A stretch of DNA of 20,094 nt from Saccoglossus kowalevskii (GCF_000003605.2 NW_003146295.1:82459-102552); one strand, 5' to 3'; counted from the first letter of the stretch, positions 1 to 10,883 are shown. Made by a program: numbers and translations. The notes: generated from the letters alone by a model not told the origin.

Positions 1-44
1 ATGAAACAACTTGACGTGCATATGTATGATATCATGTATGATGT

Positions 45-90
45 ATTTGTGAAGTTTGATTGATTTGATTTGTGAAGTTTGATTGATTGT
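45..90. repeat. Two-copy 23-bp tandem duplication
   Basis: The unit atttgtgaagtttgattgat starts at 45 and again at 68, giving a period of 23 bp and two nearly identical copies. It is a simple local duplication with no coding content. Confidence 0.7.
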
Positions 91-128
91 GACACATGCA
101 CAGACGCACGCACGGAGGTCAAAACATA

Positions 129-163
129 AGTCCCCGTTTTCGGACTGCGTCCGAACGGGGACT
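129..163. repeat. GC-rich 35-bp hairpin palindrome
   Basis: The left arm (129-145, agtccccgttttcggac) pairs with the right arm (149-163, gtccgaacggggact) around a 3-nt loop. Pairing is perfect except for a TT bulge in the left arm. It stands out as a GC-rich island in AT-rich sequence. It may be the core or a remnant of a small palindromic foldback element. No target duplication could be defined. Confidence 0.7.
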
Positions 164-1018
164 AAAAATGTGTGAGAAAATGAATGAGTGAATGTGTTTT
201 TTTTACTTCAGTGCACACAGTGTGGATGATACATTGCTTATAAAACACATTTTACTCTCACAGTGTGTGCTACATGTGGTGGGCGTTTCACCACTTTCAC
301 TTTCTTGAAATCATTTTTTTTTGCTTTTCGTTTAGTTATTTCGCCTTCTCATGTAAGCATGCTATGATGTGTTATCAGTTGCTCTCTGACATGACACTGT
401 TTTACAGATTACATATCTATATTTGCTTGTTTCCAATTGCTTCTTATCTTTCAATGCCCCTACAAATGTTATAACAGACTTACATGTATGTGAAAACAAG
501 CCGCTGGCATCGATGAACAGGTTGAAAAATCATTGCCATAACTTCATGAATGTTTTCTAGATATTTAACTTGTCAAATTACAAGCATATTAGTGTCGTTG
601 GATAAACACCAAATTTGCAAAGCTTTAAATTATGGCTCCAGGTGTATAAAAGGAAAGATGGCCATATGCAGTATTTCAGTATGCAAATGACACCCAAGCA
701 TGAAACATTGCTCTGCAAAATCACTTTTGACAATCTTAACGCCTGTAGTGCGTTATTTTTATATCATCATATTATCATATTATATCACTCAAATATGAAT
801 AATTCCGCAATAGAATTTTTATGTTAATTTTGGAGCCATGTTAGTGTAATTTCCATGTAAAGGCGACGGGGAAGCATGATTCAAACAGTCGTTTTGACTG
901 CTCAAAATGGCCATCAGTCATGGGTTTATGAAAATGCAAGGTGTTAATCAGAGTTGTTTGTTCAATCTCTAAGAAGTTATGTTTATATATAGGAGTTGAT
1001 GATGTAAGTGATATCATG

Positions 1019-1978
1019 TGCTACGTTCACACGACAGCATTTTATCGGAGCCCAACGACTCGAGCCAGCAAAAATGGCTGTGTGAACGCGTTTGGCTCGA
1101 GCCAAGTTCGGCTCCACTAAACCCTCAGGGTTGAACTCTGATAGGGTTGAGTCCCGACATGGCTCCAATCGTGTAAACGCATCGGGCCCAAGTATCGGAG
1201 CCAAAATCACGCCCTCAATCGTCTTCTTCGAGTAACCTCTCATTTCAATTATGGCGGAGACAACATCTTTCATAATTTCACGCAATTTCCTGCTTGAATA
1301 AGAGGTACACGTCCTAGTGTATAGTAACGAATCATTGCGATAGATTGATAGGTCAATGGGAAACAAAAAATGGTGTACGAAATTATGCGACAAAAACTTG
1401 AAAGAACGACTGAACGGAAACTTTTTAAAGACACTAAAGATAAAAATCGTAGAAGCGATCGTGGTACGGTGACGTGTTCCTGGTAGGTTTAGATTCTTCC
1501 ATAGTCCCTCTATGATAGATAGAGAGAATCTGTGATTCTTCCTACTAGTTTAGATATCACTACAGTTGAATAGTTACAAAATGGTAATTTTGCATGACAA
1601 TACTAGTAACTTGAGCGAATAGGCTGTAGTAAACATATTGTAGCTGCCGTGTTTCCTGTTTATTCGAAATACTAGTACCAAAATTTTAATACCAGTCATT
1701 GTCTTTTCTACCTCCATGGTCAGGCTCCTTTTTCTCCTAGCTCAACAGCATCATGCCATGTAAAGAAAAAACACAAGCACGACACTAAAATCGTTTTCAG
1801 TCACTAATTATTCAAGGGCACTGTTCCGCTCGGCTCTGATCGAACTGAATCTAACTCTGGCAGATCTCGGCTCTCGTTCGGCTCCCGACCGTATGAACGC
1901 ATTGTAGATAATCTCCTGTTAATCCGTGGGAGGAGCAGTAGTTCGAGTCCGATAGAATGCTGCCGTGTGAACATAGCA
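1019..1978. mobile_element. 960-bp non-autonomous DNA transposon (MITE-like)
   Basis: The first 38 bp (1019-1056, starting tgctacgttcacacgacag) match the reverse complement of 1941-1978 at 32 of 38 positions, so the two ends are terminal inverted repeats. The decamer gtgtgaacgc and close variants recur inside at 1080, 1171 and 1891, and a related gtgtgaacat lies in the right end. Each sits next to ggctc-type GC-rich blocks. Such subterminal motif repeats are typical of transposase-binding regions in cut-and-paste elements. No transposase is encoded: the longest frame (983-1393, minus) crosses the left end and resembles nothing I know. No clear target-site duplication was seen, so the superfamily is unassigned (hAT- or P-like is possible) and the exact ends may be off by a few bases. 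Confidence 0.6.
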
Positions 1979-2678
1979 ATGGAGTTAATAGGAAATGATA
2001 TGCTGTGAGCTGTTTGTTTGGCCACTTAAGGGGCGTCGCGGCACTCCACAAAGTGTTCTGTGCGAAGTGCAGATGGCACGAGCTAGGGTATGCACGAGAG
2101 GGAGGGACTGTGCTTAAACGTTCCAATAACTTCCTTAGTATATGTGTGCAAAAAAAAAGACATTCGTGGTTACAGGGCTTGTAAACTTGCTGGATTCTTA
2201 TTTTTACCGTCGGCAAACAGAGGTGAACTAGGTCAGTTACGAGAAAAGAAAAAAATTGTTTTCACCCCATTGTCGATGAAAAGACGAATCAAGCTGTGGA
2301 TACTGGCCTAGATTAGTTCATTGGCGGATGTGACAGGCCTGGTTGGTCATGATAACATGATAATAACGGGGTTCGTTTGAGGGGCTTGTCAACAAATACG
2401 TCTCAAACAATATGTGGAGTATGCTTCTCAAATTTAATATATGACGTTCTGGACAATTTAAAACGTACAAATGTGTCCCACATTTAGAATGTAGATACAG
2501 ACATGGTGATTTAAAAAATCAGGGTCTTTTTGTAGCCATTTAGTCACAATACAATGTAATATTCTCGCTATCTTAATTAGTCTAGGTACTTACTATGTTG
2601 TTGTCTGTTTTCATATTGCAATATTGTTATGACTAGAAAGAAAGTTGTAAATTATGTGCACGAAACTTATCGGGGAAG
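1979..2678. other. Non-coding spacer
   Basis: I see no gene, repeat or RNA signature here. The sequence includes an A-run at 2150-2158 and otherwise unremarkable AT-rich DNA. If the minus-strand gene model at 2867-3347 is right, the part just above 2679 would be its 3' untranslated region. Confidence 0.4.
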
Positions 2679-2684
2679 TTTATT
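2679..2684 (-). terminator. Candidate polyadenylation signal AATAAA
   Basis: The minus strand reads AATAAA here, about 185 bp beyond the stop codon of the candidate secreted-protein gene. It is in the right place and orientation to end that transcript. The hexamer is common by chance in AT-rich DNA, so it supports the model only weakly. Confidence 0.3.
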
Positions 2685-2866
2685 AGGGTTATTAGAACAT
2701 TGATTAAGACTTTCCCAAGGATGTTGTAAATTACCAATAAGAATCTTGTATGTACTCAATGTAACAAACGACATACCTCTTGATATAACCAAAGACAATA
2801 GAAAAGATGTCTTTGATATAACAACAGAGGTAAAAAAAAAATATTATAACTGTTAACTCAAGACGG

Positions 2867-3347
2867 TTATGTAACACAGTACAGGCCTTGATTTTCCCAA
2901 CAAACAAACCTGTTGTGTTTACATGCAAGAAGCTGAGAGACGGGTCAATCAAAAACTGTGCAAAATAACTTATTCTTCATTTAGTATTGTGGTATTTTTT
3001 TTTTGTTTCCATGATAAAATTGCTGTAATGCATTTTTTCTATGCAAGTTATTATTTTTTTCAATTCTGTAATCGCCCCCGAATTTCCAATGGTCAACCCC
3101 TCCTACCTTAGCTCCGGTACATGCTGTTGCCGACACGGGGTGGTAGAGTTAAAAAACACTCAACATTTAAAAAGCGCTTCACATATCTTACCGCGTTCAT
3201 GTTTTCTTCTGGGTCTCCTCTAAACATTACATCTGCAAATAATTTATCTGCAGCTACCGATCTTGCATTGTACACAGAAAACAACAGTACGGAGGAGACA
3301 AATGTAGCAACCAGCAACTTCATGATCAGAACTGAGTCACATGACAT
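2867..3347 (-). CDS. Hypothetical small secreted protein, two exons
   Basis: Exon 1 (3347-3192) encodes 52 residues and contains a signal-peptide-like segment. From Met9, a Lys is followed by a hydrophobic core (LLVATFVSSVLLFSV) and a small-residue cleavage region near Ala-Arg-Ser-Val-Ala-Ala. Translation may begin at Met9, which has A at -3. The exon ends in phase 0 at a strong donor (gcg|gtaagat). The best acceptor downstream is at 2933 (gacccgtctctcag), giving a 259-bp intron. Exon 2 (2932-2867) then reads 21 codons with three cysteines to a TAA stop, and an AATAAA lies about 185 bp further on. The predicted product is 65 or 73 residues, about 40 after signal removal, acidic in its first half with the cysteines near the C-terminus. 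I recognise no family. It lies head to head with ARID2, about 1 kb between start codons. The exon 1 signals are fairly convincing; exon 2 is an inference, and the gene could instead continue with other exons. Confidence 0.4.
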
Positions 3348-4278
3348 GACAGAATCATGTGACCATTATTTGGACCGTGCCATTCTTGTTTGGGTAGGCG
3401 AGCGTACACATATCAAACAGAACAAAGGAATGCGGTGTTTTTGAAGATTTTCGTATTAAAAAGAAATTAAGAAAACAATTGGCACGTGTTCCCGAACTGT
3501 ACAATGGAAAACACAACCACTCAAAGTATAAATAAATAAATATCGAACGATATGTCTTTTCGGGATTTTGAAATATTGATAATTTTTTTTTCATTTCTAT
3601 TTGATACACAATTTTAATGAGTGTTACATAATTTATCTATTCCGTGTCTCTTTATTGTTGTAAGTTTCTGAGAAAAGCAAAAGCAATACGTTTGAACGAA
3701 AATACAAATATGCACTACATTTTGTTATGCGAAATAGAAAGTAAAGAACGACCTTCAATGCAACGAGAAACACTTTTGTGTGGACAAGTTCAGTATCCCC
3801 GCCATAGCATATCACGCTGGAATTTAAAAGAAAAAAAAAACGGAAGATTTTTTATGTTGACCTCAAGGTTAAAATGTTTTTATGTGCCGGTCAATTTGTG
3901 TTTATTTGTTATGGAAGCCGCCATATTGATTGAGCCTGCCTAGGCATTGTTCATTTAGCTGACCCCCTCTAGGACTAATTGAAAAATTCGGCATGTTCAT
4001 TATTTTTTGTTGCGATTTTTTGTGTCGATCCCATTTCTATATTGAACTTTATACCGCCTTAATTTGATCACAGCTTAACGTTATCGCCGGATTTCTCCTG
4101 CGGTTTAAACGCCGAGGTTCCGAAGTTGGATAAATGTCCAAGATATTTGTCAGTTGTGATGTAAATTGGTCGTTTTGGATAGCTGGAAAACCGAGTTTGT
4201 GCGTCGAGTTTCAGTGTGTTGGGATTCGAGACTGAAGGTCTTTTGTGGAAGTGGGTGCATCAGTGATCAGCATTGGAA
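3348..4278. other. Intergenic region between divergent genes, presumed promoters
   Basis: About 1 kb separates the minus-strand start at 3347 from the ARID2 start at 4366. The left part (3348-3900) is AT-rich. From about 3910 the sequence becomes richer in CG dinucleotides (for example around 4035-4130), as expected near the start of a housekeeping gene. No TATA box is placed convincingly for ARID2, and transcription start sites cannot be fixed from sequence alone. Confidence 0.4.
3916..3928 (+). promoter_or_regulatory. YY1-like site
   Basis: The sequence agccgccatattg closely matches the known YY1 core GCCGCCATnTTG, with CCAT intact. YY1 sites are common near start sites of animal housekeeping genes. 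It lies about 440 bp upstream of the ARID2 start codon, so it could act from the promoter or lie upstream of it. The assignment rests on motif similarity alone. Confidence 0.3.
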
Positions 4279-4284
4279 ATGTGA
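4279..4284 (+). promoter_or_regulatory. Start-stop upstream ORF (ATG TGA)
   Basis: An ATG followed at once by TGA, with A at -3 (gaaATGTGA), lies 87 bp before the ARID2 start codon. If it is in the mRNA leader, it is a minimal upstream ORF of the kind known to stall or divert scanning ribosomes. Whether it is transcribed depends on the unknown start site. Confidence 0.35.
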
Positions 4285-4324
4285 ACTCACTTCACGACTT
4301 TACTTAATATAACTCGAATTGCTA

Positions 4325-4363
4325 ATGATCTACTATTCTTTGCGAAGGAAAAATCGCAGATAA
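4325..4363 (+). promoter_or_regulatory. 12-codon upstream ORF ending 2 nt before ARID2 start
   Basis: ATG at 4325 opens a 12-codon frame rich in arginine and lysine near its end. It terminates with TAA at 4361-4363, leaving two bases before the ARID2 ATG at 4366. It is out of frame with ARID2. The start context is moderate (G at -3? the upstream bases are gcta; +4 is A). Ribosomes finishing this frame would have almost no distance in which to reinitiate at the main start, so leaky scanning would be needed. It is a likely brake on translation if present in the mRNA. Confidence 0.45.
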
Positions 4364-4365
4364 CT

Positions 4366-5425
4366 ATGGCGAAACATCTCGGAAAGGACCCCGATGACTA
4401 CGAAAGGGAGTACGAGTCGTTTTTGAACGACCTCAGACGGTTTCATGCAGCCAAGGGGTGAGTGATTTGCTCACGTTTAGTTTATCTCAATATTTGGGTC
4501 TATTTCCCGATTTCTGGTATCGGAACTTAGTGATTTACCGTCTCCGATCACTGATTGACTCTATTTTATTTAATAGGACTGCGTTTTTAAAACCGCCGGC
4601 GTTTGGTCGGCAAGAATTGGACTTGTATTTGCTATACAGTAAAGTGACTGCTATGGGAGGTTTTACGAAGGTACGTTTTTGCTCATCTTCAGAAAAATAT
4701 CTGCTCCGCCTGTATTGTTATTTCTCGCTCTCCACTGAGAAGTTTCTGCTACTCCGTATAACTCGGTTTGTTTATATACTTTGTGTCGTGTTGTGGAGTA
4801 ATATTTAGAGATATTTTTATAATTTTGTTCGGTTTCTGAGCAGCAGTATTGTCGAAGTTAGGTTGTGTCGTTGTCGTTCGTTTCCCATTTTATCCATTTT
4901 ACCGATCAGCTGTTTTTCATATGTTAGGTTTTCATTCGCTGTGTTTTCTTTTCAAATCTCGCGCTCACTCTTCGATTTGTAACCCTTTCCTTTCATAAAT
5001 TGATAATTTGTCGTATTCTTGAGCATTCTCGTGTTTTCTCGGCCCGTATTTCGGATATCTGAGTACCATATTGGTTTGTATTGGGGGTGTTCTTTGTTTG
5101 TGGAATAGCTGTAGTAAAAATATATAACGATTCTCCGGTAAAGATAGTTTTCATTAAAACAACTCGAATCGCGCAGTTTTATTGTTGACATTCTATCCAT
5201 TCAGTTCCAGTTTTATGCATATGATTAACTTAAAATTACAACAGGATTTCTAAAGGTGGTTTGACGCGGTAGTATTTTTGGCTCTCGTGCTTATTTTCTG
5301 GGTGTGTTTTTTCGTATTTCTGAACAGGTTTCGGATGGCGGTAAATGGGAGGACTTGCTGGAATTGTTTGATACTCCCAAAAATTGTAGCCATGCAGCTT
5401 TCGCAGTTCGTCAGTTTTACCTCAG
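4366..5425 (+). CDS. ARID2: ARID2/BAF200-type protein, N-terminal ARID exons 1-3 (partial)
   Basis: ARID2 is the DNA-binding AT-rich interaction domain subunit of the PBAF (SWI/SNF) nucleosome-remodelling complex and acts in the nucleus. Exon 1 is 4366-4457, exon 2 4577-4670 and exon 3 5328-5425, with introns of 119 and 657 bp. All donors and acceptors are canonical (gggtgagt; ttaatag; aaggtacg; aacag; caggtaagt), and the phases (2, 0, 2) join cleanly into 94 codons plus two bases. The start has a strong context (A at -3, G at +4). Residues 18-30 form ARID helix 1 (FLNDLRRFHAAKG). Residues near 44-61 carry the conserved ELDLYLLYSKVTAMGGF block. Then come VSDGGKW, with the conserved Trp, and SHAAFAVRQFYLR. 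The exon ends exactly where vertebrate ARID2 continues with the last ARID helix. The RFX-like domain, Gln-rich middle and C2H2 zinc fingers are not in this window. Assignment to ARID2, rather than other ARID proteins, rests on these matches and is firm. Confidence 0.9.
4671..5327 (+). other. ARID2 intron 2
   Basis: This 657-bp intron runs from donor gtacgt to acceptor ctgaacag. It holds no repeat, conserved frame or RNA gene that I can see. The sequence is T-rich on the plus strand, as expected for an intron read in this direction. Confidence 0.8.
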
Positions 5426-5559
5426 GTAAGTGGGTCGTTATGAGTGGGAGTGGTGTGAAAGATGCTTTTTTTTATTCAAGTCTGAAAAGTATAAAGGTGA
5501 AGATCTCAACGTCTTGGTACATGTACTAATTTAACCCTGCTTGTAAAGATGGGATGTGT

Positions 5560-6900
5560 CTCCCCAAATATAGGGTGATCAAGTGTATATGCTAAGTCAT
5601 TCATGATATAATATTAGTGCTTACATGTGTAGCTAACCTGTAATATTGTTGTGCTGTAGTCATCATCATTGATTGAGATGTTTGTTGTTTCCCAAGTGCT
5701 TTATACAAGATGTGTTACCTTTTTAACAAGTGTTAACTTTTTAATTTAAGCAGTGCTTATGAATTACTTTTAATCCATGAATGCTTATCTTCCGTGAATT
5801 TTTATCTTTTTTTTTTTTTGTAAAAAGAAATTTGGAATCTGGTCTTGTATGTGTATGCAACTTCAACATCATATAAAGCTGTATTATCAGTATATTAGTG
5901 CGTCTTGAATCTTAAATTGTTTTCAGTCTCCCAATCATATCTCCACAATGATAAATTCAACATGTAGAATATAATTTTGATGTTCTTATATCATCGGTTA
6001 TAAGAAGCATTTGTTTTTACCTTTACGTAATTTATTAGTGAAGCGGAAACAGTAACTTTTTTTAATTTGTTTATTTTGCATATTGTGCCTTCAGAAAAGA
6101 AATGTCCAAATTGTTTCTCTATCTTTGTCTTTCTGGCATACTATTTATCTGTGTTCACAAAAAAAAACCAAAAAAAAAAACGTGCAAATGTGTAAATTTG
6201 TAGAATAGATATAAAAGTGCAGGATCAGACCTGTTTAGAAATCATAAGAATTACCGGATAGATCTGTGACATTTATTTTCTATTTATCTCTATAGTTTAA
6301 AAGGATCCAAATAATCCTGATGATTGTGGTAGTGTCTTTACACCATACCATGTATGTAAATTTCTATAGGGCGGCATAATTACTGAATAATGTAGTGATT
6401 CCATGCATGAAAATTAGTGTTCATACCATGCTTTGCAGACATGCATCTTTTTTGTACTTTAGTAATATGGATTTACTAACACCAGATGCTGTTGAGCCAG
6501 TATATTAGAATGTTGATAGAGTTTGTTTCACAGAATTGTTTCCCATTGATTTGTTTAATTGAAATTTCTTCCAGTAAATATGTAAATTCACCAATATTGA
6601 AAGTCACAAGTTTAGTATCTATGTATCATACTTCAGTGAATTAGGTTTCACTCTTCAGCAGCATAGGTTTGTGTGAGTACCTAAAATAACCATCAATGCA
6701 AGTAAACATTTGTAATATTTAGCGTGTACGTGTTGGAAATTTGGCAAGAGAAAATTCAATTGCTTACTGCAATTAAAAGTGTCTAAATGAAAATTGCAAC
6801 TTTTTAACTGTTTGATCGGCAGATTTTATTGTTCAATTGGAATTCCTTTGATTTGAAAAATTTTCTTGTATAGTAATTGTTCTCAAAACTCATTTAATGT
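5560..6900. other. Plain AT-rich intronic sequence
   Basis: Only homopolymer tracts stand out: a T-run at about 5809-5819 and A-runs with a CC interruption at about 6160-6180. I see no coding, RNA or repeat structure. Confidence 0.6.
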
Positions 6901-6926
6901 AACAATGTCGGGCCACTTATGAGATA

Positions 6927-7790
6927 CAGTACAATGTGCACACAAGGACCCATGTGTTCTCGCCATTGGCGAGGCAATGACGAGGCCATGTCTCGCCAAT
7001 GTCGAGTCAATGGTGTGCCAGTGGCGAGGTCATTAAAGGGCTCGCCCTCAAAAAAGCGAGCCCAAGGTCGAGCTCGGCACGGTCAGTTAAATATGACGCA
7101 CCTTATTTAACCCGGCGAGACCGGTATTTTATGGAACACCAAAACATAAAATATCACTTCAGCATGGTTACACGAGCGTTGTTTGAAAAGTTGAAAAAAT
7201 GTTTTTTTTGTTGATTACATCATTAAGGTTTGTCAGATTGAATTATTTGCCCGAGTGGAAATTAATCTTTACAGACCCGATCGTTTTGTGAGATTTACGT
7301 GGGTATGTGTGCATGTATCTGAATGTCGATTTCATATCATTGGTAGTTGTAAAAATAAAACAAAAACACTCGAAACCTCAGTGACACCCCGGTTTCCAAA
7401 TATATGTTATCATATTGTTTTGATGATGCGCGAGTAATTTTGCCATGCATGTAAATCAGTCGGTCCCTGGTCCACCATTATATTACCGATGTCTTGATTT
7501 ACCCCTGCATCGATCTGTAAAACGGGTCTCATTATGTGACAAAATAATCGTCACAAACTGTTTGTGTTCACTTCAATTCCAATGTATAAACTGTCATCAT
7601 GACGTTCATAGAGGTAAAATGCTACGACAAAGTAAAATTGTTTTACGTGGAGTCATTGCGTGATGTATGTTTCCTTCACAGTTCAGTCAGAGGTCAATGA
7701 CAATGTGGTAACTAAAACCTCCAAGCTAAAACCATGTGGTCAGCAACAGAAATTATACAAGTATGTTTTCGAATTAGATAATATAATAAC
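6927..7790 (+). repeat. Left arm of long terminal inverted repeat
   Basis: Blocks matching the right arm in reverse complement include the terminus, cgagcccaaggtcgagctcg near 7057-7076, aaaacgggtctcattatgtg near 7518-7537, agaggtaaaatg near 7610, and cacagttcagtcagaggtca near 7677-7696. Order and spacing are kept between arms. The left arm has an extra segment of about 25-30 bp near 6957-6985 made of ctcgcc/ggcgag palindromes. Confidence 0.7.
7038..7063. repeat. Subterminal hairpin of left arm
   Basis: gggctcg (7038-7044) pairs with cgagccc (7057-7063) around a 12-nt loop. The right arm has an equivalent hairpin at 11667-11690, so the structure is kept in both arms even though loop and stem lengths differ. 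Confidence 0.6.
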
Positions 7791-7799
7791 CGCACTTTA

Positions 7800-10700
7800 A
7801 CTAAGACATAACCGTCAAGTTCTCCCTGTTCTGTGTTCACGCGAACTTCGGTAAGATTTTTATATTTAAAATGCCAATGCGGTAAGTGTCGCCGAGACCT
7901 AAACGCAACAAAAGAAAAATGAAAAGCTGTCTAGCTGGTTGCCATGACGTTGACTTTTGAGGGCACCGCTAGCCAATAATACATATGGATTTACGTAACT
8001 CTGTTACTTTGTACTAAACATCTGTTTTGTTGCATAGTGCGATGCATTTTACTCAAGCGATTCCCGTTAATTATCGTGACGCCGACCGGTCCCCTTGATT
8101 AACAACGAATATTTTGCCGTGTAACTCTATTATTGGAGACTGATCGCGACCTTGTCCCGTGATTTTTTATGTTATTATTGGCTAGACGGGCTTTAAATTT
8201 GCCTTTTTAAATTTGTAAGTGGAACGGATGTATTATAGGGGAGGTGAGGAAACAATACACACGAATTATTATTTGACATGTCATTTTTAGTATTACATAC
8301 TACCACGTTGCTGAATATGTTTTTGGTAAAATAAAGACAGTGTACACTCGAAAATTGACTGTGTCGGAAAATGTATACTATCATTACCAATTTACCAATA
8401 AATGGAATGGAAGGAAGTAGGACTGACTTCCATGATAGGAAAAACAGATATCTTGTAATGTGTAGTTTACTCTAGTGTAGCGACAGTTACGTAACATCAT
8501 GCAAGCCTTCAATTTCTACTTATAGTACAGTATAGTACAAATATTGACTAACAGTGTTGGGTTACTAAGTTTTCATTGTAGTTTTCAGACTAGGTGCATA
8601 TCGTCCCCGTTTTCTACCTACATTTGTACTCCACGACCAGTACAATTTCCAAGAATACATATACTAATTAAGCCAAGCAAAAATATAGGAAAGATGTTTA
8701 CGAAAGATACCTGAAATCAAGAATGCACCGCATTCGCATACAATACTACTTTGCATATATTTTACATTAATTGTATACATAATATACTGCTTACCATTTA
8801 ATATAAATTTTATATAATTTCATTGCTTCAGTCAAAATGTACTAAAAAGTAAAACGTGTACATTGTGATAGTATTATAATTTGCTGTGACACTGAATGCT
8901 GTTCCACATTTGCGTTGGCCGATCAATACAAAACTATGACTATTTTTGTGTGTATACTTGAGTGTCTGGAAAATTGGTATGATGACAACCGTTTTCACGG
9001 GATTAAACCTCCGCAAATGGAAACAAAGACAAAAATGGAAGGAAGGTGATGATGTATACGATAGGACTATCAGAACATATGCCGAGCTGTCATTGGTTTT
9101 TTCCCCACGGCGAAAATTATCAATAAAATGAGCTAGTCTAGTTTAACAATAACAATGTGTTCTGTATTTTATTTTGTAATTAATTTATGGCCAGTTTCAT
9201 ACACTGACGTGAGTGAAACAAACTATTGACAAGTGAGGCAATCTTACGCACGTTGTATGTCAATGTTATAAAATGTCATGCCTTTTTACGTACACAGGTG
9301 TGATGATGTTACCGGGCTCTTCTATCGGCGCGCCACCAGGGCGCACCCAGCATTTACACATCACACTTTGAACCTTAGTGACTCTGATGTCCACTGAATA
9401 TGTACTTTTCCACATACATTTGTATGTTGGTTATCAGTGTTGTGTATTACACAGGGACATGTTCAATGTATGTCAGCGCGCATCTTGTTTTTATTCTTTT
9501 CAAACCCATTTGCGTGTTTTCATATGCGGAGTTACTAACCATTGGTGTGACATGCAATTCACTTGTAGATTTGGCACATCGCGAAATGCGGGCTTCTGCT
9601 TGGACAAGGGACTGATCAGTGTCGCTTAGAATTTAAACGCCAGTTGTGTCAGAGTTTCCGACGTGAATAATATGTGTGCCTGTGTGAGACCATGGTGTAA
9701 TTTTATTTCAATAAAAAAAAATGATTGAATGAAGTACAGAAATATCATCACGACCAGCGTGGAGCATGACAAATGTTTTGTGTGTACTGAATTATTGCAA
9801 AAAACTTTTTTACCATAGTTGTTATTCTGAATGATGTGTTGGTTCTGATAGAGACCATTTGGTTTGTGCGCGCAAAGTATGTGAGTTATTTAATACCGTA
9901 TTGGTATCCAATGTTATCGAGACGACGTTCCAGTGTTTTAACAGCAGTGGCGAAAAGCTTTCAAAAAATACTCCTGTTTTCTTGGCTGCCGAGAATAAAT
10001 TAGTGTAGCCATTAATTCAGCAGCAGAAGACCTTTTTTTCTTCACTCTGGTTGTGGTCAACGTCTCGCCCAGTTCGTATGGCTGGTCGCCCACTATCTAC
10101 ACGCCGTTGACGTAGTGGCGAGACCAAACAGCAAGAACCTCGTATATGCTTTAACTGTAACTGCAGCAGAGGGAACAACTACAAAGATTATATTTACTTT
10201 CTATTATGGCCATGTCGACCTTGGTACTGAGACGCTCTCAGGCAGTGAATAAGTTAGTACATGAGACCATTTGTACCGGTCTTTTTGGCAGTCTCACTGC
10301 GACGTTTACATTTATAGCAGGCGGCTGTATGTTAAGAAATGTCGCTCTGTGTAAACTTGCCCCAATTTTTATTATTGACAGGAACACAGTTCTTCCCCGT
10401 TTTTAAAAAAAAATAAAACATCTGCTGTTCATAATATTATCACGACCGTTGGCATGTTTCAGTTTGGCAAACAAGCTTTTCAAAAAAAACAACAACATGT
10501 TTTCCCGAAACTTTCAAACTGTCTGGAAATCACCCCAGACCGGGAATGGTTAACCAGGCACACATACAAACATCATATTTTTCACCCGTGTTTGCAAAAA
10601 TAAAACAACTGTCATCCAAAATAATAATATTTTCTATTTGAATCCGAAACTGTCTGGAAATCATTCCTAGGTCTCTAAAATATATATACATGTACGTTAC

Positions 10701-10880
10701 TGGGGCTTTTTGTATCCATTTAGATTGAAAGCTGAAAACAAGTATGCCAATTGTAGTAATACTATCATATACATGCAAGAGCAACAAACGCGCCATTATT
10801 TTCCATCTCCCGTGCGAACGACATAAACAATTGCGACCTTCTGATGTTCAAAGCACAACTTACAATTAGTGCTAAGCGGG
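7800..10880. other. Interior of the long-TIR element, no gene recognised
   Basis: This stretch has short frames on both strands, none with a domain, signal peptide or splice pattern I trust. GC-rich spots include ggcgcgcc near 9327 and a weak inverted pair near 10084-10126 (ggtcgcccactatctac against gtagtggcgagacc), which echoes the ggcgag motifs of the arms. A short motif related to gaaactgtctggaaatca recurs near 10508 and 10641. Confidence 0.45.
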
Positions 10881-10883
10881 CGT

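Larger units (their letters stand above)
1..1018. other. Non-coding upstream flank
   Basis: AT-rich sequence in which I see no convincing exon on either strand. The open frames are short, low in complexity and lack splice or domain signals. The only structures I can support are the short tandem duplication near 45-90 and the hairpin at 129-163, listed separately. The 3' part (about 600-1000) carries simple AT runs and no recognisable repeat ends. Confidence 0.5.

Noticed and set aside
983-1393. 136-codon minus-strand frame as a gene
   Set aside because: It crosses the left inverted end of the 960-bp element, is largely made of its repeat sequence, and shows no recognisable domain.
3523-3535. 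Plus-strand TATA-like word tataaataaata as the ARID2 promoter
   Set aside because: It is more than 800 bp upstream of the start codon in an AT-rich stretch where such words are frequent.
9378-9629. Two overlapping plus-strand frames as cysteine-rich peptides
   Set aside because: They lie inside the non-coding interior of the long-armed element, with no signal peptide or splice pattern and two equally open overlapping frames.
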